A stretch of 44,622 nt of DNA. Source: Gemella bergeri ATCC 700627 (GTDB lineage Bacteria > Bacillota > Bacilli > Staphylococcales > Gemellaceae). Below are positions 1 through 9,775 of this stretch, piece by piece. How positions within the stretch are numbered: the first letter of the stretch is position 1; every line of letters begins with the position of its first letter. The notes under the pieces are model-generated. The model made no database searches, was not told where the DNA came from, and was given only the letters and a program-made list of their open reading frames with translations. The position numbers were made by a program, and so were the translations under genes. The DNA is taken from assembly GCF_000469465.1 (NCBI RefSeq), contig NZ_KI271798.1, positions 1 to 44,622 on the forward strand, read 5' to 3'.

Positions 1-51
1 CCCTATCAGTCCTATATTTTGTAGATCCTTAATTTTACGGTTAATTTTTTA

Positions 52-972
52 TTATAAATTTTCTATGTAACTATATGCACTTTGTGCTGCTATAGCACCA
101 TCTGCTGTAGCGGTTACTACTTGGCGAATATCTTTTACCCTAACATCACCTGCTGCAAATATCCCGGCAACCTTTGTTTCAAGATTTTCCTTTGTTGGAA
201 TATATCCAACCTCATTAGTAATTCCCAGCTGTAAGAAATCTGCGGTCTGCGGTAACATTCCAACATAGATAAAGATACCGTCTGCTTCTAAGGAAGTTTT
301 CTCTCCTGTTTTCACATTTTTCAATTCTATTGACGATACTTTACGTTCTCCTTTTATTTCCAAAGGAATACTGTCCCAAACAAATTCAATATTCTTCCTT
401 GCAAAAGCTCTATCTTGTAAAATTTTCTGAGCACGCAATTTATCTCTTCGATGAATTATAGTTACTTTGCCAACTAAGTTTGATAGATATAACGCCTCTT
501 CAATCGCAGAATCGCCTCCACCGATCACTACAACATTCTTATTTTTGAAGAATGCTCCGTCACAAACAGCGCAGTAGCTAACACCTTTTCCTGAAAAAAG
601 TTCTTCTCCCGGAATTCCCAATGTTTTATGTTCTGATCCGGTAGCAATAATTACGGTTTTTGAAATATAAGTTTTTTCATCCGCCGTCAAATATTTCAAC
701 CCATCTTTTTCTTTGATTTCCGTAATATTTCCAAAAGCAAATTCTGTTCCAAATTTTTTAGAATGTTCAAACATTTTTTCCGATAATTCCGGACCGGTTA
801 TTTGCTCAAAACCGGTATAATTTTCTATTTCTTCAGTAGATAACATCTGTCCACCGGGATATTTTCTTTCCAACATTAATACAGATAAGTTTGCTCTTCC
901 TGCATAAATAGAAGCTGTCATTCCCGCAGGACCTGCTCCTACTATTATTACATCATAGGTTTTTTCTGTCAT
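52..972 (-). CDS. trxB: Thioredoxin reductase (NADPH)
   Basis: This is an FAD-dependent reductase that passes electrons from NADPH to thioredoxin in the cytoplasm. The 306-residue protein has the normal family length. It carries the FAD dinucleotide-binding motif VGAGPAG near residue 11, the redox-active CAVC disulfide at 134-137, the NADPH-binding GGGDSA at 151-156, and a C-terminal AAGDVR FAD motif. It is the last gene of the yvlD-hprK-lgt-trxB run, 14 bases after lgt, so it is probably cotranscribed. The hprK-lgt-trxB order matches Bacillus and Staphylococcus chromosomes. Confidence 0.97.
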   Translation of the reverse strand: MTEKTYDVIIVGAGPAGMTASIYAGRANLSVLMLERKYPGGQMLSTEEIENYTGFEQITGPELSEKMFEHSKKFGTEFAFGNITEIKEKDGLKYLTADEKTYISKTVIIATGSEHKTLGIPGEELFSGKGVSYCAVCDGAFFKNKNVVVIGGGDSAIEEALYLSNLVGKVTIIHRRDKLRAQKILQDRAFARKNIEFVWDSIPLEIKGERKVSSIELKNVKTGEKTSLEADGIFIYVGMLPQTADFLQLGITNEVGYIPTKENLETKVAGIFAAGDVRVKDIRQVVTATADGAIAAQSAYSYIENL

Positions 973-986
973 ACTTTACACCTTCT

Positions 987-1790
987 TTAAGAATTTATAT
1001 ACAAAATTTTCTTATCTTTATACTTTGTATTGAGTAATATTAAGTATATCAGACTTCCTATAACAAATACCAGTGAAAGAACTTGAGATATTCTGAACAC
1101 CCCTAAATATAGCGAATCTGTTCTCATACCCTCTACAATAAATCTCTCTGTTCCATATAAAATTAAATATCCCACAAAAACTTCACTTTGTGATAATTTA
1201 TTTCTCACTACTAATAAAATTATTAACGCCACAACACACCATAAACTTTCATATAAAAACGTTGGTTGTCGATATGCACCGTCTATGTACATATTTTCTA
1301 TAATAAAATTAGGTATTAATCTATCTTGAAGATATTTTCTTGTAACTATTCCACCAAACGCCTCATGGTTAAAGAAATTCCCCCATCTTCCTAATGCTTG
1401 CCCAATCAATAAACTCGGAGCTATTATATCCAGCAATTTTATAATTTTTATATTTCTTTTTTTCGCAAAAAAATACAGTACTAAAAATCCACCTATTAAA
1501 CCACCATAAATAGCAATACCACCATCCCAAATGGCAATTATTTCACCGGGATTTTTAGAATAATTATCCCACCTAAAAACAACATAATATAATCTTGCAA
1601 AAATAAATGCTACTGGCAACATCCTTAATAATAAATCCAACATTATTTCATCAGGTAAGCCACGTTTGGTTGCTTCTTTTTCTGCCATTAAATACGCTAT
1701 CAGCACTGTAGTTGCTATTATTATTCCATACCAATATATCGGTTTTGAAAATAAATGAAATGCTATTGGATTAATATAATTTACGGTCAT
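987..1790 (-). CDS. lgt: Prolipoprotein diacylglyceryl transferase
   Basis: This integral membrane enzyme transfers diacylglyceryl from phosphatidylglycerol to the lipobox cysteine of prolipoproteins. At 267 residues it has the usual length, with about seven hydrophobic segments. It shows the Lgt signature GRWGNFFNHEAFGG near residues 135-148 and a PTFLYES motif further on. Its start lies 1 base after the hprK stop, which suggests translational coupling. Likely substrates in this window are the two ABC solute-binding lipoproteins (8927-9763 and 28396-29220). Confidence 0.97.
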   Translation of the reverse strand: MTVNYINPIAFHLFSKPIYWYGIIIATTVLIAYLMAEKEATKRGLPDEIMLDLLLRMLPVAFIFARLYYVVFRWDNYSKNPGEIIAIWDGGIAIYGGLIGGFLVLYFFAKKRNIKIIKLLDIIAPSLLIGQALGRWGNFFNHEAFGGIVTRKYLQDRLIPNFIIENMYIDGAYRQPTFLYESLWCVVALIILLVVRNKLSQSEVFVGYLILYGTERFIVEGMRTDSLYLGVFRISQVLSLVFVIGSLIYLILLNTKYKDKKILYINS

Positions 1791-1791
1791 A

Positions 1792-2739
1792 TTATTCCCC
1801 CTTACTATTTCTTATATTTTTTTTTCTTATTTCTTCTTCAAGGCGATTAGTAAATTCCTCAGCAGTATTTATTCCCATTTTATTCAATCTGTAATTCATC
1901 GCTGCCGACTCTATAATAATCGCCACGTTTCTGCCCGGTCGTACCGGAATAGTTTTTTTCTCAATTTTGGAATTTAAAATTTCTTTATATTCATCACTTA
2001 AACCTATACGATCATATTGCTTAGCCTCATTCCATGTTTCCAAATGAATATTAAGCTGTAATCTTTTATCACTTCTTACTGCCCCTGTTCCAAATAAAGT
2101 CATAACATTTATAATTCCTAACCCACGAATTTCCAACAAATGTTTTATAAGGGTAGATTCACAATTACCAATTAAATAATCTTTTTCCAATTCTTTGATA
2201 TCAACTCTATCATCTGCTATTAATCTATGACCACGTTTAATAAGTTCAAGGGCAATTTCACTCTTACCAATACCACTCTCACCTGTAATAAGCACTCCGA
2301 TACCATATACTTCAATAAAAACACCGTGAATAGATATAGTAGGGGCAAATTCCTTTTGAAGATAATTAGAAATACTCCCCATAACTTTTGTAGTATCATT
2401 TTTACTACGAAGTACCGGTGTATCATATTTATTAGAGGCTTCTATTAATTCTTTCGGAACATTTAAACCACGGGTTACAATAATGCAAGGTGTAATACGT
2501 GTACAAAGCATTCGCATTCGTGATTTTTTTTCTATATCTGCAACTAATTTAAAAAATGATAATTCACTCGTTCCCAATATTTGAATACGCTGTGGAGAAT
2601 AATAAGAAAAATATCCTGCTAATTGCAATGCCGGGCGTGATAACTCATCAGAAATAATTTTACGATCCAGCCCTTTATCACCACTAATAATTTCTAAATT
2701 CAGCTTATCTACTAAATCCTTAGTTGTTAATTCTTTCAT
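1792..2739 (-). CDS. hprK: HPr kinase/phosphorylase
   Basis: This bifunctional enzyme phosphorylates and dephosphorylates Ser46 of HPr and is the sensor of carbon catabolite control in Firmicutes. The 315-residue protein has an N-terminal regulatory domain (about 1-130) and a kinase domain. The kinase domain carries the P-loop GESGIGKS at 153-160, HRLIADDRV at 171-179 and the family signature [11 protein letters not shown] near 202-212. It starts 15 bases after the yvlD-like gene and almost touches lgt, so it is the core of an operon. Its presence implies CcpA/HPr-type control in this organism. Confidence 0.97.
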   Translation of the reverse strand: MKELTTKDLVDKLNLEIISGDKGLDRKIISDELSRPALQLAGYFSYYSPQRIQILGTSELSFFKLVADIEKKSRMRMLCTRITPCIIVTRGLNVPKELIEASNKYDTPVLRSKNDTTKVMGSISNYLQKEFAPTISIHGVFIEVYGIGVLITGESGIGKSEIALELIKRGHRLIADDRVDIKELEKDYLIGNCESTLIKHLLEIRGLGIINVMTLFGTGAVRSDKRLQLNIHLETWNEAKQYDRIGLSDEYKEILNSKIEKKTIPVRPGRNVAIIIESAAMNYRLNKMGINTAEEFTNRLEEEIRKKNIRNSKGE

Positions 2740-2754
2740 AAAAATTATCTCCTA

Positions 2755-3141
2755 TTAAAATTTTTTAATAATTATTTTTCTATCATTACTATTTAAAAAC
2801 ATATTAAATAACGATATGAATACAGCTAAAAATAATGCTGAAGCAAATGAACTAATTTCAAAACGTGGTGCCAATAAATACGAAACCAACGTTATTAAAA
2901 ATGCGTTAATAAAAACAATAAAAATACCAAATGTCATAATAATCGGTATAATACTTATCATAAATAATAGCGGGCGAATAAACATATACAACAAAGTAAT
3001 TAATAACGCCCCAACAAATCCATAAATCGGTTTTTCTATTCGTAAACTATTGCCAAAAAGTCCTGAAAAAGCAAGCACTATTAAAAAGTTTATAACGATA
3101 CTTTTTACAAAATTCCATATAAATGATTTTTTTTCTTTCAT
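2755..3141 (-). CDS. YvlD-like four-TM membrane protein (phage holin superfamily)
   Basis: This is a 128-residue protein with four hydrophobic segments (about 11-30, 38-60, 62-90 and 95-118) and a basic C-terminus. The pattern and the position directly upstream of hprK match the YvlD / PF04020-type small membrane proteins found at the same place in Bacillus. The biochemical role of the family is not established, and despite the holin label nothing here suggests a phage. It is the first gene of the hprK operon. The 117 bases between it and ppaC hold a weak long-loop inverted repeat but no convincing terminator. Confidence 0.8.
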   Translation of the reverse strand: MKEKKSFIWNFVKSIVINFLIVLAFSGLFGNSLRIEKPIYGFVGALLITLLYMFIRPLLFMISIIPIIMTFGIFIVFINAFLITLVSYLLAPRFEISSFASALFLAVFISLFNMFLNSNDRKIIIKKF

Positions 3142-3258
3142 TCATTTTCCTCTTAATTAAAATCAAACTTTAAAATATAAGCAGGAGCCGGAGATGATTA
3201 TCAAGAAAACATTATCCACTTTACAATCAGTCCTACTCCTACTCTATATTATTATAAA

Positions 3259-4185
3259 TTATTTCATAAATTCTTCTGTGATTTGCGGTACTACCTGTTT
3301 TTTACGAGAAACTACACCTTCTAATGTCATCAGGTCATTAGTCAACACTTTTCCAAAGGCATTTGCCACTTTATCTTTTTTATCACCAAGAACAAAAACT
3401 TCAGAATTTGATGTTAAAATATTGGTAATAACGAAAACAAAAGCTGATAATCCTCTTTTTGATATTTCTTTATTAATTGCGTCCGTTAATTCAATTTGAC
3501 GTTCTACAACTTCTTTTGCGTCAACGGTATTTATTTGAGCAATCACCAGCTTGTCTTCTCCTAAAATAAATTCCTTTGCATCTGCTGAAATTAAAGTTTG
3601 TGCCTCTTTATCTTTTGTTGATGCACCGGCTTTCAGCATGGCTAATCCGTATTCTTCTAAATTTACTTCAGCAATGCTTGCCAATTCTTCTGCTGCAATT
3701 CTGTCACGCAACGTACATGTTGGAGATTTAAAAAGTAATGAATCTGATATAATTGCTGATAACATCAAACCTGCCATTTGCTTATCTATATGAACACTTT
3801 GCTCTTCATATATTTTTTTTAGAATGGTTCCTGTACAACCTAGTGGCTCCGCTCTATAATATAACGGCCCTGATGTTTCAAAATTTGCAATACGGTGATG
3901 ATCAATTACTTCACGAATAACAGCTTTTTCTATCCCATTCGCTGACTGCTGAAACTCATTATGATCCACTAAAATTACATTTTGCCCTTCTGATACCTCA
4001 GATATTAAGCGCGGTGCTCTTACATTAAAATATTCTAATGCGTATTTTGTTTCATCATTTAATTCACCTAAACGAACCGCTTCAGTATCCATTCCTTGGA
4101 TTCTTTTTATATTATTGTAGACTACCGCTGAACAAATCGAATCTGTATCTGGATTTTTATGTCCGAAAATTAAAATATTAGTCAT
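3259..4185 (-). CDS. ppaC: Manganese-dependent inorganic pyrophosphatase (family II)
   Basis: This cytoplasmic DHH-family pyrophosphatase hydrolyses PPi to phosphate and drives biosynthetic reactions. The 308-residue length is typical. Metal ligands are visible as GHKNPDTDS near residue 8 (His9, Asp13, Asp15), a VDHNEF motif and the DHH motif VIDHHRIANF. The C-terminal DHHA2 domain contains the SRKKQVVPQI substrate-binding stretch. The gene stands alone behind its own promoter (4224-4252). In Bacillus and Staphylococcus prfB would be expected between secA and this region; it is absent. Confidence 0.96.
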   Translation of the reverse strand: MTNILIFGHKNPDTDSICSAVVYNNIKRIQGMDTEAVRLGELNDETKYALEYFNVRAPRLISEVSEGQNVILVDHNEFQQSANGIEKAVIREVIDHHRIANFETSGPLYYRAEPLGCTGTILKKIYEEQSVHIDKQMAGLMLSAIISDSLLFKSPTCTLRDRIAAEELASIAEVNLEEYGLAMLKAGASTKDKEAQTLISADAKEFILGEDKLVIAQINTVDAKEVVERQIELTDAINKEISKRGLSAFVFVITNILTSNSEVFVLGDKKDKVANAFGKVLTNDLMTLEGVVSRKKQVVPQITEEFMK

Positions 4186-4223
4186 TTCTAAACTCCTTAT
4201 CGCATATAATTACTGTACTCTCT

Positions 4224-4252
4224 ATTTTACCTTGTTTTTTTAATTTTTTCAA
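4224..4252 (-). promoter_or_regulatory. Sigma-A promoter of ppaC
   Basis: On the minus strand a TTGAAA -35 and a TAAAAT -10 are separated by 17 bases, about 40 bases upstream of the ppaC start codon. An AAGGAG ribosome binding site lies between. Confidence 0.6.
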
Positions 4253-4389
4253 ATTTTACTTTTGAGTTGTAAATTAAAACCTTTCAAATCAAAATAAATA
4301 GTTTGTATTAAATATAGAAAGTTTTTTACGTTTGAATTATAATATTGTAAACACAAAAATAACTTCTTAATTTATTTAGTTTATACTAA

Positions 4390-6957
4390 TTATTTCTTTT
4401 TATATGTTTTTTCTTTTTGTGCTTTTAACTCTTTTATTCTTTTCTTTCTTTCCTCTATTCGAGCTTTTTTCTCTTCACGTTTTTGACTTCTGACAGGTCC
4501 GCGTGCGATATGTTCCTTACTATCATTTGTTACTAAATTAGTAGGTTCTTTTTTTATCTCTATTTCTTCATGACGTTCAACTTTTATACGAAGAAGATTT
4601 GATACTACTTCACTTTCAATTTCATCAATCATATATTCAAACATCTCATGTCCTTCGTTTTTATATTCTCGAAGTGGATCTATTTGTCCATATGAACGCA
4701 AGAAAATACCTTTTCGTAATTGATCCATTTGATCAATATGATCTGTCCATCTGTCATCTATAGAGTTAAGCAGAATATATTTTTCAAATGAATTCATTGT
4801 ATCTTCACCTAAAAGTTCACGTTTGTTCTCCAATTCTTTGTTGATTTTACGAAGCGCAAGTTCTTTAATTTCTTCATCTGACATAACTTCGGCATACTCT
4901 ACATCTAAAATAGGATTTGCGCCTAAAAACTTCTCGTTTATTGACTTAACAATTTCTTCAGTTTCTTCTCTTTCACTTTGCGCTTCCATCATTTCTCCGG
5001 CATATTGAATAGTTTTATCAACAGCTTCACCGACCATTCTATCAATAATATCAGTTACAACTTCATTTTCCAATACTTCATTACGTTCACCATACATAAT
5101 CTCACGTTGTTTTCGCAAAACATCATCATACTGAAGCACTTGCTTACGTGCATCATAGTTGTTTCCTTCTACACGTTTTTGAGCACTTTCTACTGATTTA
5201 CTTACCATTCTACTTTCCAATGGAGTATCATCAGCAGCTCCCATAATTCGTTTAAGTCTATCTGCTCCGAATCGAACCATAAGTTCATCCTCTAGTGATA
5301 AATAAAAGCGACTATATCCCGGGTCACCTTGACGTCCTGAACGTCCTCGCAACTGATTATCAATACGACGTGACTCATGACGTTCTGTACCAATCACAGC
5401 TAAACCACCTAATTCCCGAACTCCTTCTCCTAATTTAATATCAGTACCACGACCTGCCATGTTGGTAGCTATAGTAACAGAACCTTTTTGCCCTGCTTGT
5501 TTAATTATTTCAGCTTCACTTTCATTTTGTTTAGCATTTAAAACTTTGTGAGGTACTCCATATTTGTATAGAAGTTTTGAAACAAGTTCACTGGTTTCAA
5601 TAGAAACTGTACCCAAAAGAATAGGTTGACCTGCATCATAACGTTCTTTTACTTCTTTAGCTACTGCATTAAACTTAGCATTCATATTTGAATAAATAAA
5701 ATCAGGAGCATCTTCCCTTATTACAGGCATATTGGTAGGAATAGTGGTAACGTACATATTATAAATATTTCTAAATTCTTCTTCTTCAGTTTTTGCTGTC
5801 CCTGTCATACCACTAAGTTTTTTATACATTCTAAAGAAATTTTGGAATGTAATTGTCGCCATTGTTTTACTTTCACGTTGAATTGGAACATTTTCTTTTG
5901 CTTCAATTGCTTGGTGAAGCCCTTCTGAAAAACGACGTCCCGGCATTGTACGACCTGTGAATTGGTCAACTATCAAAATTTCTCCATCTTCTGCAACAAC
6001 ATAATCAACATCAAGTGCCATTGTATAATTTGCTTTTAACGCCTGATTTATATGATGTGTTAAATCTACATTTTTTAAATCATAAAGATTTTTTAACCCA
6101 AAATGATTTTCTGCTTTATCTATACCATTTTCTGAAAGCTGAATAGCTTTTGTTTTTACATCTAATGTATAATCACCGTCACTGCCGTCTTCTTCAGCAC
6201 GTTTTAATGTTTTAACAAACGCATTAGCTACATGATATAACGACGTAGATTCTTGCCCTTCTCCGGAAATAATAAGAGGTGTTCTAGCTTCATCAATTAA
6301 TACTGAGTCAACCTCATCGATTACAGCATAGTTTAACGGACGTTGAACACGCGCTTCAACAGATTTAACCATATTATCTCTCAAATAATCAAAACCTAAT
6401 TCATTATTTGTTGAATAAGTAATATCAGCATTATATGCTTCTCTTTTTTCTTCCGAATTCATTGAGTTAAGGTTAAGTCCTACACTTAGCCCTAAATAAT
6501 TGTAAAGAACTCCCATTTCTTCAGCATCACGTTGAGATAAGTACTCATTGACCGTTACAACATGAACACCATCTCCTGCTAAAGCATTAAGATACACCGG
6601 CATTGTTGCTGTTAAAGTTTTACCTTCTCCGGTTTTCATCTCTGCAATATCCCCACGATGAAGGGCAATTCCACCCATAATTTGCACCTTATAAGGTTTC
6701 ATACCTAAAGCGCGGAGTGCTCCCTCACGTGCAGTTGCAAAAGCATCTACTAATACTTTATCTAAAATATCAGCTATCGGTTTTCCGTTATCTTTTTCCT
6801 CTTGTATGTAATCTTTAAATTCTTGAGTTTTATTTTTTAATTGTTCATCAGTTAAATTTGAATATTCTTCGTCTTTAGCTAATACTTTATCAGCTAATTT
6901 TGCTAAATTTTTAACTTCTTTTTTATTAGCATCAAATATTTTACTTAAAATAGCCAT
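4390..6957 (-). CDS. secA: Preprotein translocase ATPase SecA
   Basis: This motor ATPase pushes unfolded preproteins through SecYEG. At 855 residues it is slightly longer than the Bacillus protein. Visible are the Walker A motif MKTGEGKT at 107-114, DEVD at 214-217, [12 protein letters not shown] just after it, a [13 protein letters not shown] helicase motif and the [11 protein letters not shown] arginine-finger motif. The C-terminus is a lysine/glutamate-rich tail and lacks the cysteine zinc motif (SEC-C, CxCxSGxxxxxCC) found in many SecA proteins. It is transcribed alone from 7007-7035. Downstream, 4319-4367 can form an imperfect stem-loop that may terminate it. Confidence 0.97.
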   Translation of the reverse strand: MAILSKIFDANKKEVKNLAKLADKVLAKDEEYSNLTDEQLKNKTQEFKDYIQEEKDNGKPIADILDKVLVDAFATAREGALRALGMKPYKVQIMGGIALHRGDIAEMKTGEGKTLTATMPVYLNALAGDGVHVVTVNEYLSQRDAEEMGVLYNYLGLSVGLNLNSMNSEEKREAYNADITYSTNNELGFDYLRDNMVKSVEARVQRPLNYAVIDEVDSVLIDEARTPLIISGEGQESTSLYHVANAFVKTLKRAEEDGSDGDYTLDVKTKAIQLSENGIDKAENHFGLKNLYDLKNVDLTHHINQALKANYTMALDVDYVVAEDGEILIVDQFTGRTMPGRRFSEGLHQAIEAKENVPIQRESKTMATITFQNFFRMYKKLSGMTGTAKTEEEEFRNIYNMYVTTIPTNMPVIREDAPDFIYSNMNAKFNAVAKEVKERYDAGQPILLGTVSIETSELVSKLLYKYGVPHKVLNAKQNESEAEIIKQAGQKGSVTIATNMAGRGTDIKLGEGVRELGGLAVIGTERHESRRIDNQLRGRSGRQGDPGYSRFYLSLEDELMVRFGADRLKRIMGAADDTPLESRMVSKSVESAQKRVEGNNYDARKQVLQYDDVLRKQREIMYGERNEVLENEVVTDIIDRMVGEAVDKTIQYAGEMMEAQSEREETEEIVKSINEKFLGANPILDVEYAEVMSDEEIKELALRKINKELENKRELLGEDTMNSFEKYILLNSIDDRWTDHIDQMDQLRKGIFLRSYGQIDPLREYKNEGHEMFEYMIDEIESEVVSNLLRIKVERHEEIEIKKEPTNLVTNDSKEHIARGPVRSQKREEKKARIEERKKRIKELKAQKEKTYKKK

Positions 6958-7006
6958 TCATATATTCCTTCCAAAATAAATTTTATATACTATAATACAT
7001 CATACA

Positions 7007-7035
7007 ATTATAGCACTCATTTCGCTTTAAAGCAA
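7007..7035 (-). promoter_or_regulatory. Sigma-A promoter of secA
   Basis: TTGCTT and TATAAT are separated by 17 bases on the minus strand, 49 bases upstream of the secA ATG. The start is preceded by a GGAAGGA ribosome binding site. Confidence 0.7.
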
Positions 7036-7108
7036 TAATTATAAAGAGATTTTAAGTATTTATTAAGTAAAATATGTTTTTATATCTTCTATTCTTCCGA
7101 TAAAACAG

Positions 7109-7137
7109 TTGACTAATAATTATTTTAATGATAAACT
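7109..7137 (+). promoter_or_regulatory. Sigma-A promoter of rpsD
   Basis: TTGACT and TAAACT are separated by 17 bases on the plus strand. This places the start of transcription about 180 bases before rpsD and leaves room for a structured leader. It diverges from the secA promoter. Confidence 0.55.
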
Positions 7138-7144
7138 AGTAAAC

Positions 7145-7322
7145 AGTGTAAAATGATAGTAGTAGATTAATTATTATTGCCCCTATGTTATACGTTCTCA
7201 CGTGGCTACTCGTAACCTATGCTACTAGGTGAAGTTCCAATTTTATAACATATACAACAATGATTAGTCATGCTTTTTGTTTTATACACAAAAAACAAAA
7301 AGATTAAAGGAGGAGCATATTC
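7145..7322 (+). promoter_or_regulatory. Probable S4-responsive rpsD mRNA leader
   Basis: The 365-base gap between secA and rpsD holds two divergent promoters and this leader. It is more GC-rich than the surrounding intergenic DNA. It contains the local pair ACGTTCTCACGT, and CTATGTTATA near 7192 can pair with TTATAACATA near 7245, enclosing a multi-branched core. A further 10-base stem (CTTTTTGTTT at 7271 with AAACAAAAAG near 7301) lies just before the AGGAGG ribosome binding site. Autoregulation of rpsD by S4 binding to its leader is known in Bacillus. That this is the same class is my inference from position and structure. Confidence 0.55.
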
Positions 7323-7925
7323 ATGGCTCGTTTTACAGGTTCAACTTGGAAAAAATCTCGTCGTTTAGGTATCTCTCTAAGCGGCACAGGTAAGGAGTTG
7401 TCTAAACGTCCTTACGCACCGGGACAACATGGTCCAATTTTGAGAAAAAAACTATCTGAATACGGATTACAATTACAAGAAAAACAAAAACTTCGTTACC
7501 TACACGGTATGAACGAAAAACAATTCCGTAAATTATTTGATAAAGCAGGGAAAATGCAAGGTCTTCACGGTGAAAACTTTATGGCATTACTTGCGACTCG
7601 TTTGGATTCAGTAGTTTACAGCTTAGGTTTAGCTAGAACTAATCGTCAAGCTAGACAATTGGTTAACCATGGTCATGTTCTTGTTGATGGTAAAAAAGTT
7701 GACATCGCTTCTTACGCACTGAAACCAGGACAAGTGGTTTCAGTAAGAGAAAAATCAAGAAACTTGGAAATCGTTAAAGAAGCTGTAGAAATCACCAACT
7801 TTATTCCTGAATACTTAACTTTTGATGCTGATAAATTAGAAGGATCATTAGTAAGATTACCGGAAAGAAGTGAACTACATCCAGAAATTAACGAACAACT
7901 TATTGTTGAGTACTACAGCAGATAA
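7323..7925 (+). CDS. rpsD: 30S ribosomal protein S4
   Basis: This primary 16S rRNA-binding protein is needed for 30S assembly. The 200-residue sequence has the family N-terminus ([20 protein letters not shown]) and [16 protein letters not shown]. The S4 RNA-binding domain lies at about 90-150 ([20 protein letters not shown]). There are no zinc-binding cysteines, so it is the zinc-free form. A strong AGGAGG site precedes the ATG. It is monocistronic between its own promoter/leader and the terminator at 7957-7987, and it is the only clear plus-strand gene in the window. Confidence 0.98.
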   Translation: MARFTGSTWKKSRRLGISLSGTGKELSKRPYAPGQHGPILRKKLSEYGLQLQEKQKLRYLHGMNEKQFRKLFDKAGKMQGLHGENFMALLATRLDSVVYSLGLARTNRQARQLVNHGHVLVDGKKVDIASYALKPGQVVSVREKSRNLEIVKEAVEITNFIPEYLTFDADKLEGSLVRLPERSELHPEINEQLIVEYYSR

Positions 7926-7956
7926 TCTCTTTGTCAAAGGAACTCAATACCATTTA

Positions 7957-7987
7957 AACCTACTCAGTTACTTTTGAGTAGGTTTTT
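7957..7987 (+). terminator. Rho-independent terminator of rpsD
   Basis: AACCTACTCA pairs with TGAGTAGGTT, with a short loop, followed by a run of T. Confidence 0.9.
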
Positions 7988-8040
7988 TATTAACTATAAA
8001 TAGAATTTGATTAGTTTTCTAAATTTTATAATTCTCCAAT

Positions 8041-8664
8041 CTAATAGTCATATTCAATACAAACTATGCCTTTTTCATTATTATCATCTATAATTTCAAG
8101 TACATCATCGTCAATCAGTTGTCTTAATATATCGGCATTATCTCTATCAATCTTAAAAACAATTTTCTTTATTTTCTTTATACCGTTGGGATGAATAAAA
8201 TTTATGGGTTTCGGATCTATACTAAAATAACTCATTAAAAATGGAAAATCCACTCCTTCCGGGAAGAAACATCTATATTGTAAAATTCTACCTTTTGTAT
8301 CAATTCTTTTAAGGTTATTAAATAATATTCCTTTTATACCTTTCTTTTTTAAAAACTCAACTTCTTCGTCTAAACTGCCAAAATCTTTCTCTATGCAAAA
8401 GCCGCATAGCCCCTCATCACAGGTATCCCAGTAATGAAATCTTTCCATTTTTTTACTTACACCGAATAATCTACTTAACAGTTTTACTATTTTAGGAATT
8501 CCCGTATTTTGCAATAATTCAATATAAGCCCCTTCGCTAAAATATATCAAAGCATTAATAGGATTTTCTTTTCTGCCATATTCAACTTCAAACCCTTTAT
8601 TTCTCCATTCCTCAACAGCAACTTGTAAATTATTTACTTTATATATTATATGTCCACTTCTCAT
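8041..8664 (-). CDS. VOC/glyoxalase-like domain protein
   Basis: The protein has 207 residues. The N-terminal HIIYKVNNLQVAVEEWRNKGFEVEYG followed by ALIYFSEGAYIELL is the beta-alpha-beta-beta-beta module of the vicinal oxygen chelate fold. It resembles the glyoxalase_3-like group of uncharacterised proteins. His5 and the glutamate in YIELL are plausible metal ligands. The substrate cannot be told from the sequence. It stands alone between the rpsD terminator and the ABC operon and is probably transcribed from its own extended -10 promoter. Confidence 0.65.
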   Translation of the reverse strand: MRSGHIIYKVNNLQVAVEEWRNKGFEVEYGRKENPINALIYFSEGAYIELLQNTGIPKIVKLLSRLFGVSKKMERFHYWDTCDEGLCGFCIEKDFGSLDEEVEFLKKKGIKGILFNNLKRIDTKGRILQYRCFFPEGVDFPFLMSYFSIDPKPINFIHPNGIKKIKKIVFKIDRDNADILRQLIDDDVLEIIDDNNEKGIVCIEYDY

Positions 8665-8710
8665 AATTCATCTCCATAAAACTTAATTTATTTCCTAAAT
8701 ATTTGCTAAT

Positions 8711-8719
8711 ATTATATCA
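8711..8719 (-). promoter_or_regulatory. Extended -10 promoter of the VOC gene
   Basis: TGATATAAT on the minus strand is an extended -10 element about 47 bases upstream of the start codon. No good -35 is present. The rest of the gap 8665-8900 is AT-rich, and I see nothing else in it. Confidence 0.45.
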
Positions 8720-8900
8720 TTCTTAAATCTTTTTTTCTACTATCAAAAAATTTACTTATCCACAATGAGTTTATTAATTTTTAATATTTACAAAACTGTC
8801 ATAACTGCTATTGCATTTCTTAATATTATATTAATGATAAATTCTTTTCTATATTCATAATTTAACGCTTTTAATAATTTTTTATCCCCTTATAAAGAAA

Positions 8901-8927
8901 ATCAGTAGATCATAAAAATCTACCGAT
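8901..8927 (-). terminator. Terminator of the first amino-acid ABC operon
   Basis: ATCGGTAGAT pairs with ATCTACTGAT (one G-U pair) and is followed by TTTTC on the minus strand. It overlaps the stop codon region of the solute-binding protein gene. Confidence 0.8.
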
Positions 8928-9763
8928 TATCTATTTTTAATATCTTTTGTTACAACATCTTCTCCAAACCATTTCTTCGAAATATCTTGGAATTTTTTTT
9001 CTTGATATAATTTTTTAAAAGCTGAATTTATTTTTTCAACAAGCATTTTATCCGCTTTCCTTGCTCCGACAGAAAATGATTCACTCTCAAAACCTGCACT
9101 AAATATATTATATTCTGATAATTTATTTTGTTGTTTTAAATAATAATTTGCATAAACTCTATCAATTAATAATGCTTCTATACGTTCATTCTCCAAATCT
9201 ATTATTGCCTCGTTAAAACTCTCATATTGTGTCGCATCATTACCTTTTACAAAATCTTTTAGAACTTTTGGCTCTGCATTAAAAACATCGTAACCGGAAG
9301 ACCCATTCTGTGCTCCGAGAACTTTTTCTTTTAATTCACTTACCTTTGTTATTCCGGAAGTTTTTTTTGTTACAATCACCTGTTCATTAATCATGTAATC
9401 ATCTGTAAATAAAACATTTTGTTCTCGCTCTTTTGTTCTTGAATAACCATTCCATATTAAATCAATATTACCGTTTTTTAATTCTGTTTCTTTTAAATCC
9501 CAATTAATAGCTTGCCACTCTACATTAATTCCATATTCAGCAAAAACAGCATTTGCCAGATCAATATCAAAACCGATATTTGCACCGCTTTTGTCTTGAA
9601 ATCCCATTGGCACAAAAGTATTATCAAAACCAATTACTATTTTTTTAGAATTTTCAAAATCTTTCCAATTATCATTTTTAGGCTTATTCGCTCCACCACT
9701 AGCACAACCCGTTAACAATATAAAAGTAGAGATTATATAAAGTATAATTTTTATTTTTTTCAT
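8927..9763 (-). CDS. Amino-acid ABC transporter solute-binding lipoprotein
   Basis: This is the extracellular lipid-anchored receptor of a polar amino-acid importer (family 3 solute-binding protein). The 278-residue protein has a signal peptide ending in the lipobox LLTGC (Cys20). The SBP_bac_3 fold follows, with KIVIGFDNTFVPMGF, IGFDIDLANAVFAEYGI and DLIWNGYSRTKER. The ligand is not determinable; cystine-, glutamine- and arginine-type receptors look alike at this level. It is the last gene of a permease-ATPase-receptor operon. Because the permease contains an in-frame UGA, the importer may be inactive or depend on readthrough. Confidence 0.9.
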   Translation of the reverse strand: MKKIKIILYIISTFILLTGCASGGANKPKNDNWKDFENSKKIVIGFDNTFVPMGFQDKSGANIGFDIDLANAVFAEYGINVEWQAINWDLKETELKNGNIDLIWNGYSRTKEREQNVLFTDDYMINEQVIVTKKTSGITKVSELKEKVLGAQNGSSGYDVFNAEPKVLKDFVKGNDATQYESFNEAIIDLENERIEALLIDRVYANYYLKQQNKLSEYNIFSAGFESESFSVGARKADKMLVEKINSAFKKLYQEKKFQDISKKWFGEDVVTKDIKNR

Positions 9764-9775
9764 ATTTTTATCACC

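Noticed and set aside
3161-3245. Terminator after ppaC
   Set aside because: AGTAGGAG and CTCCTGCT can pair, but the loop is over 40 bases and there is no T-run.
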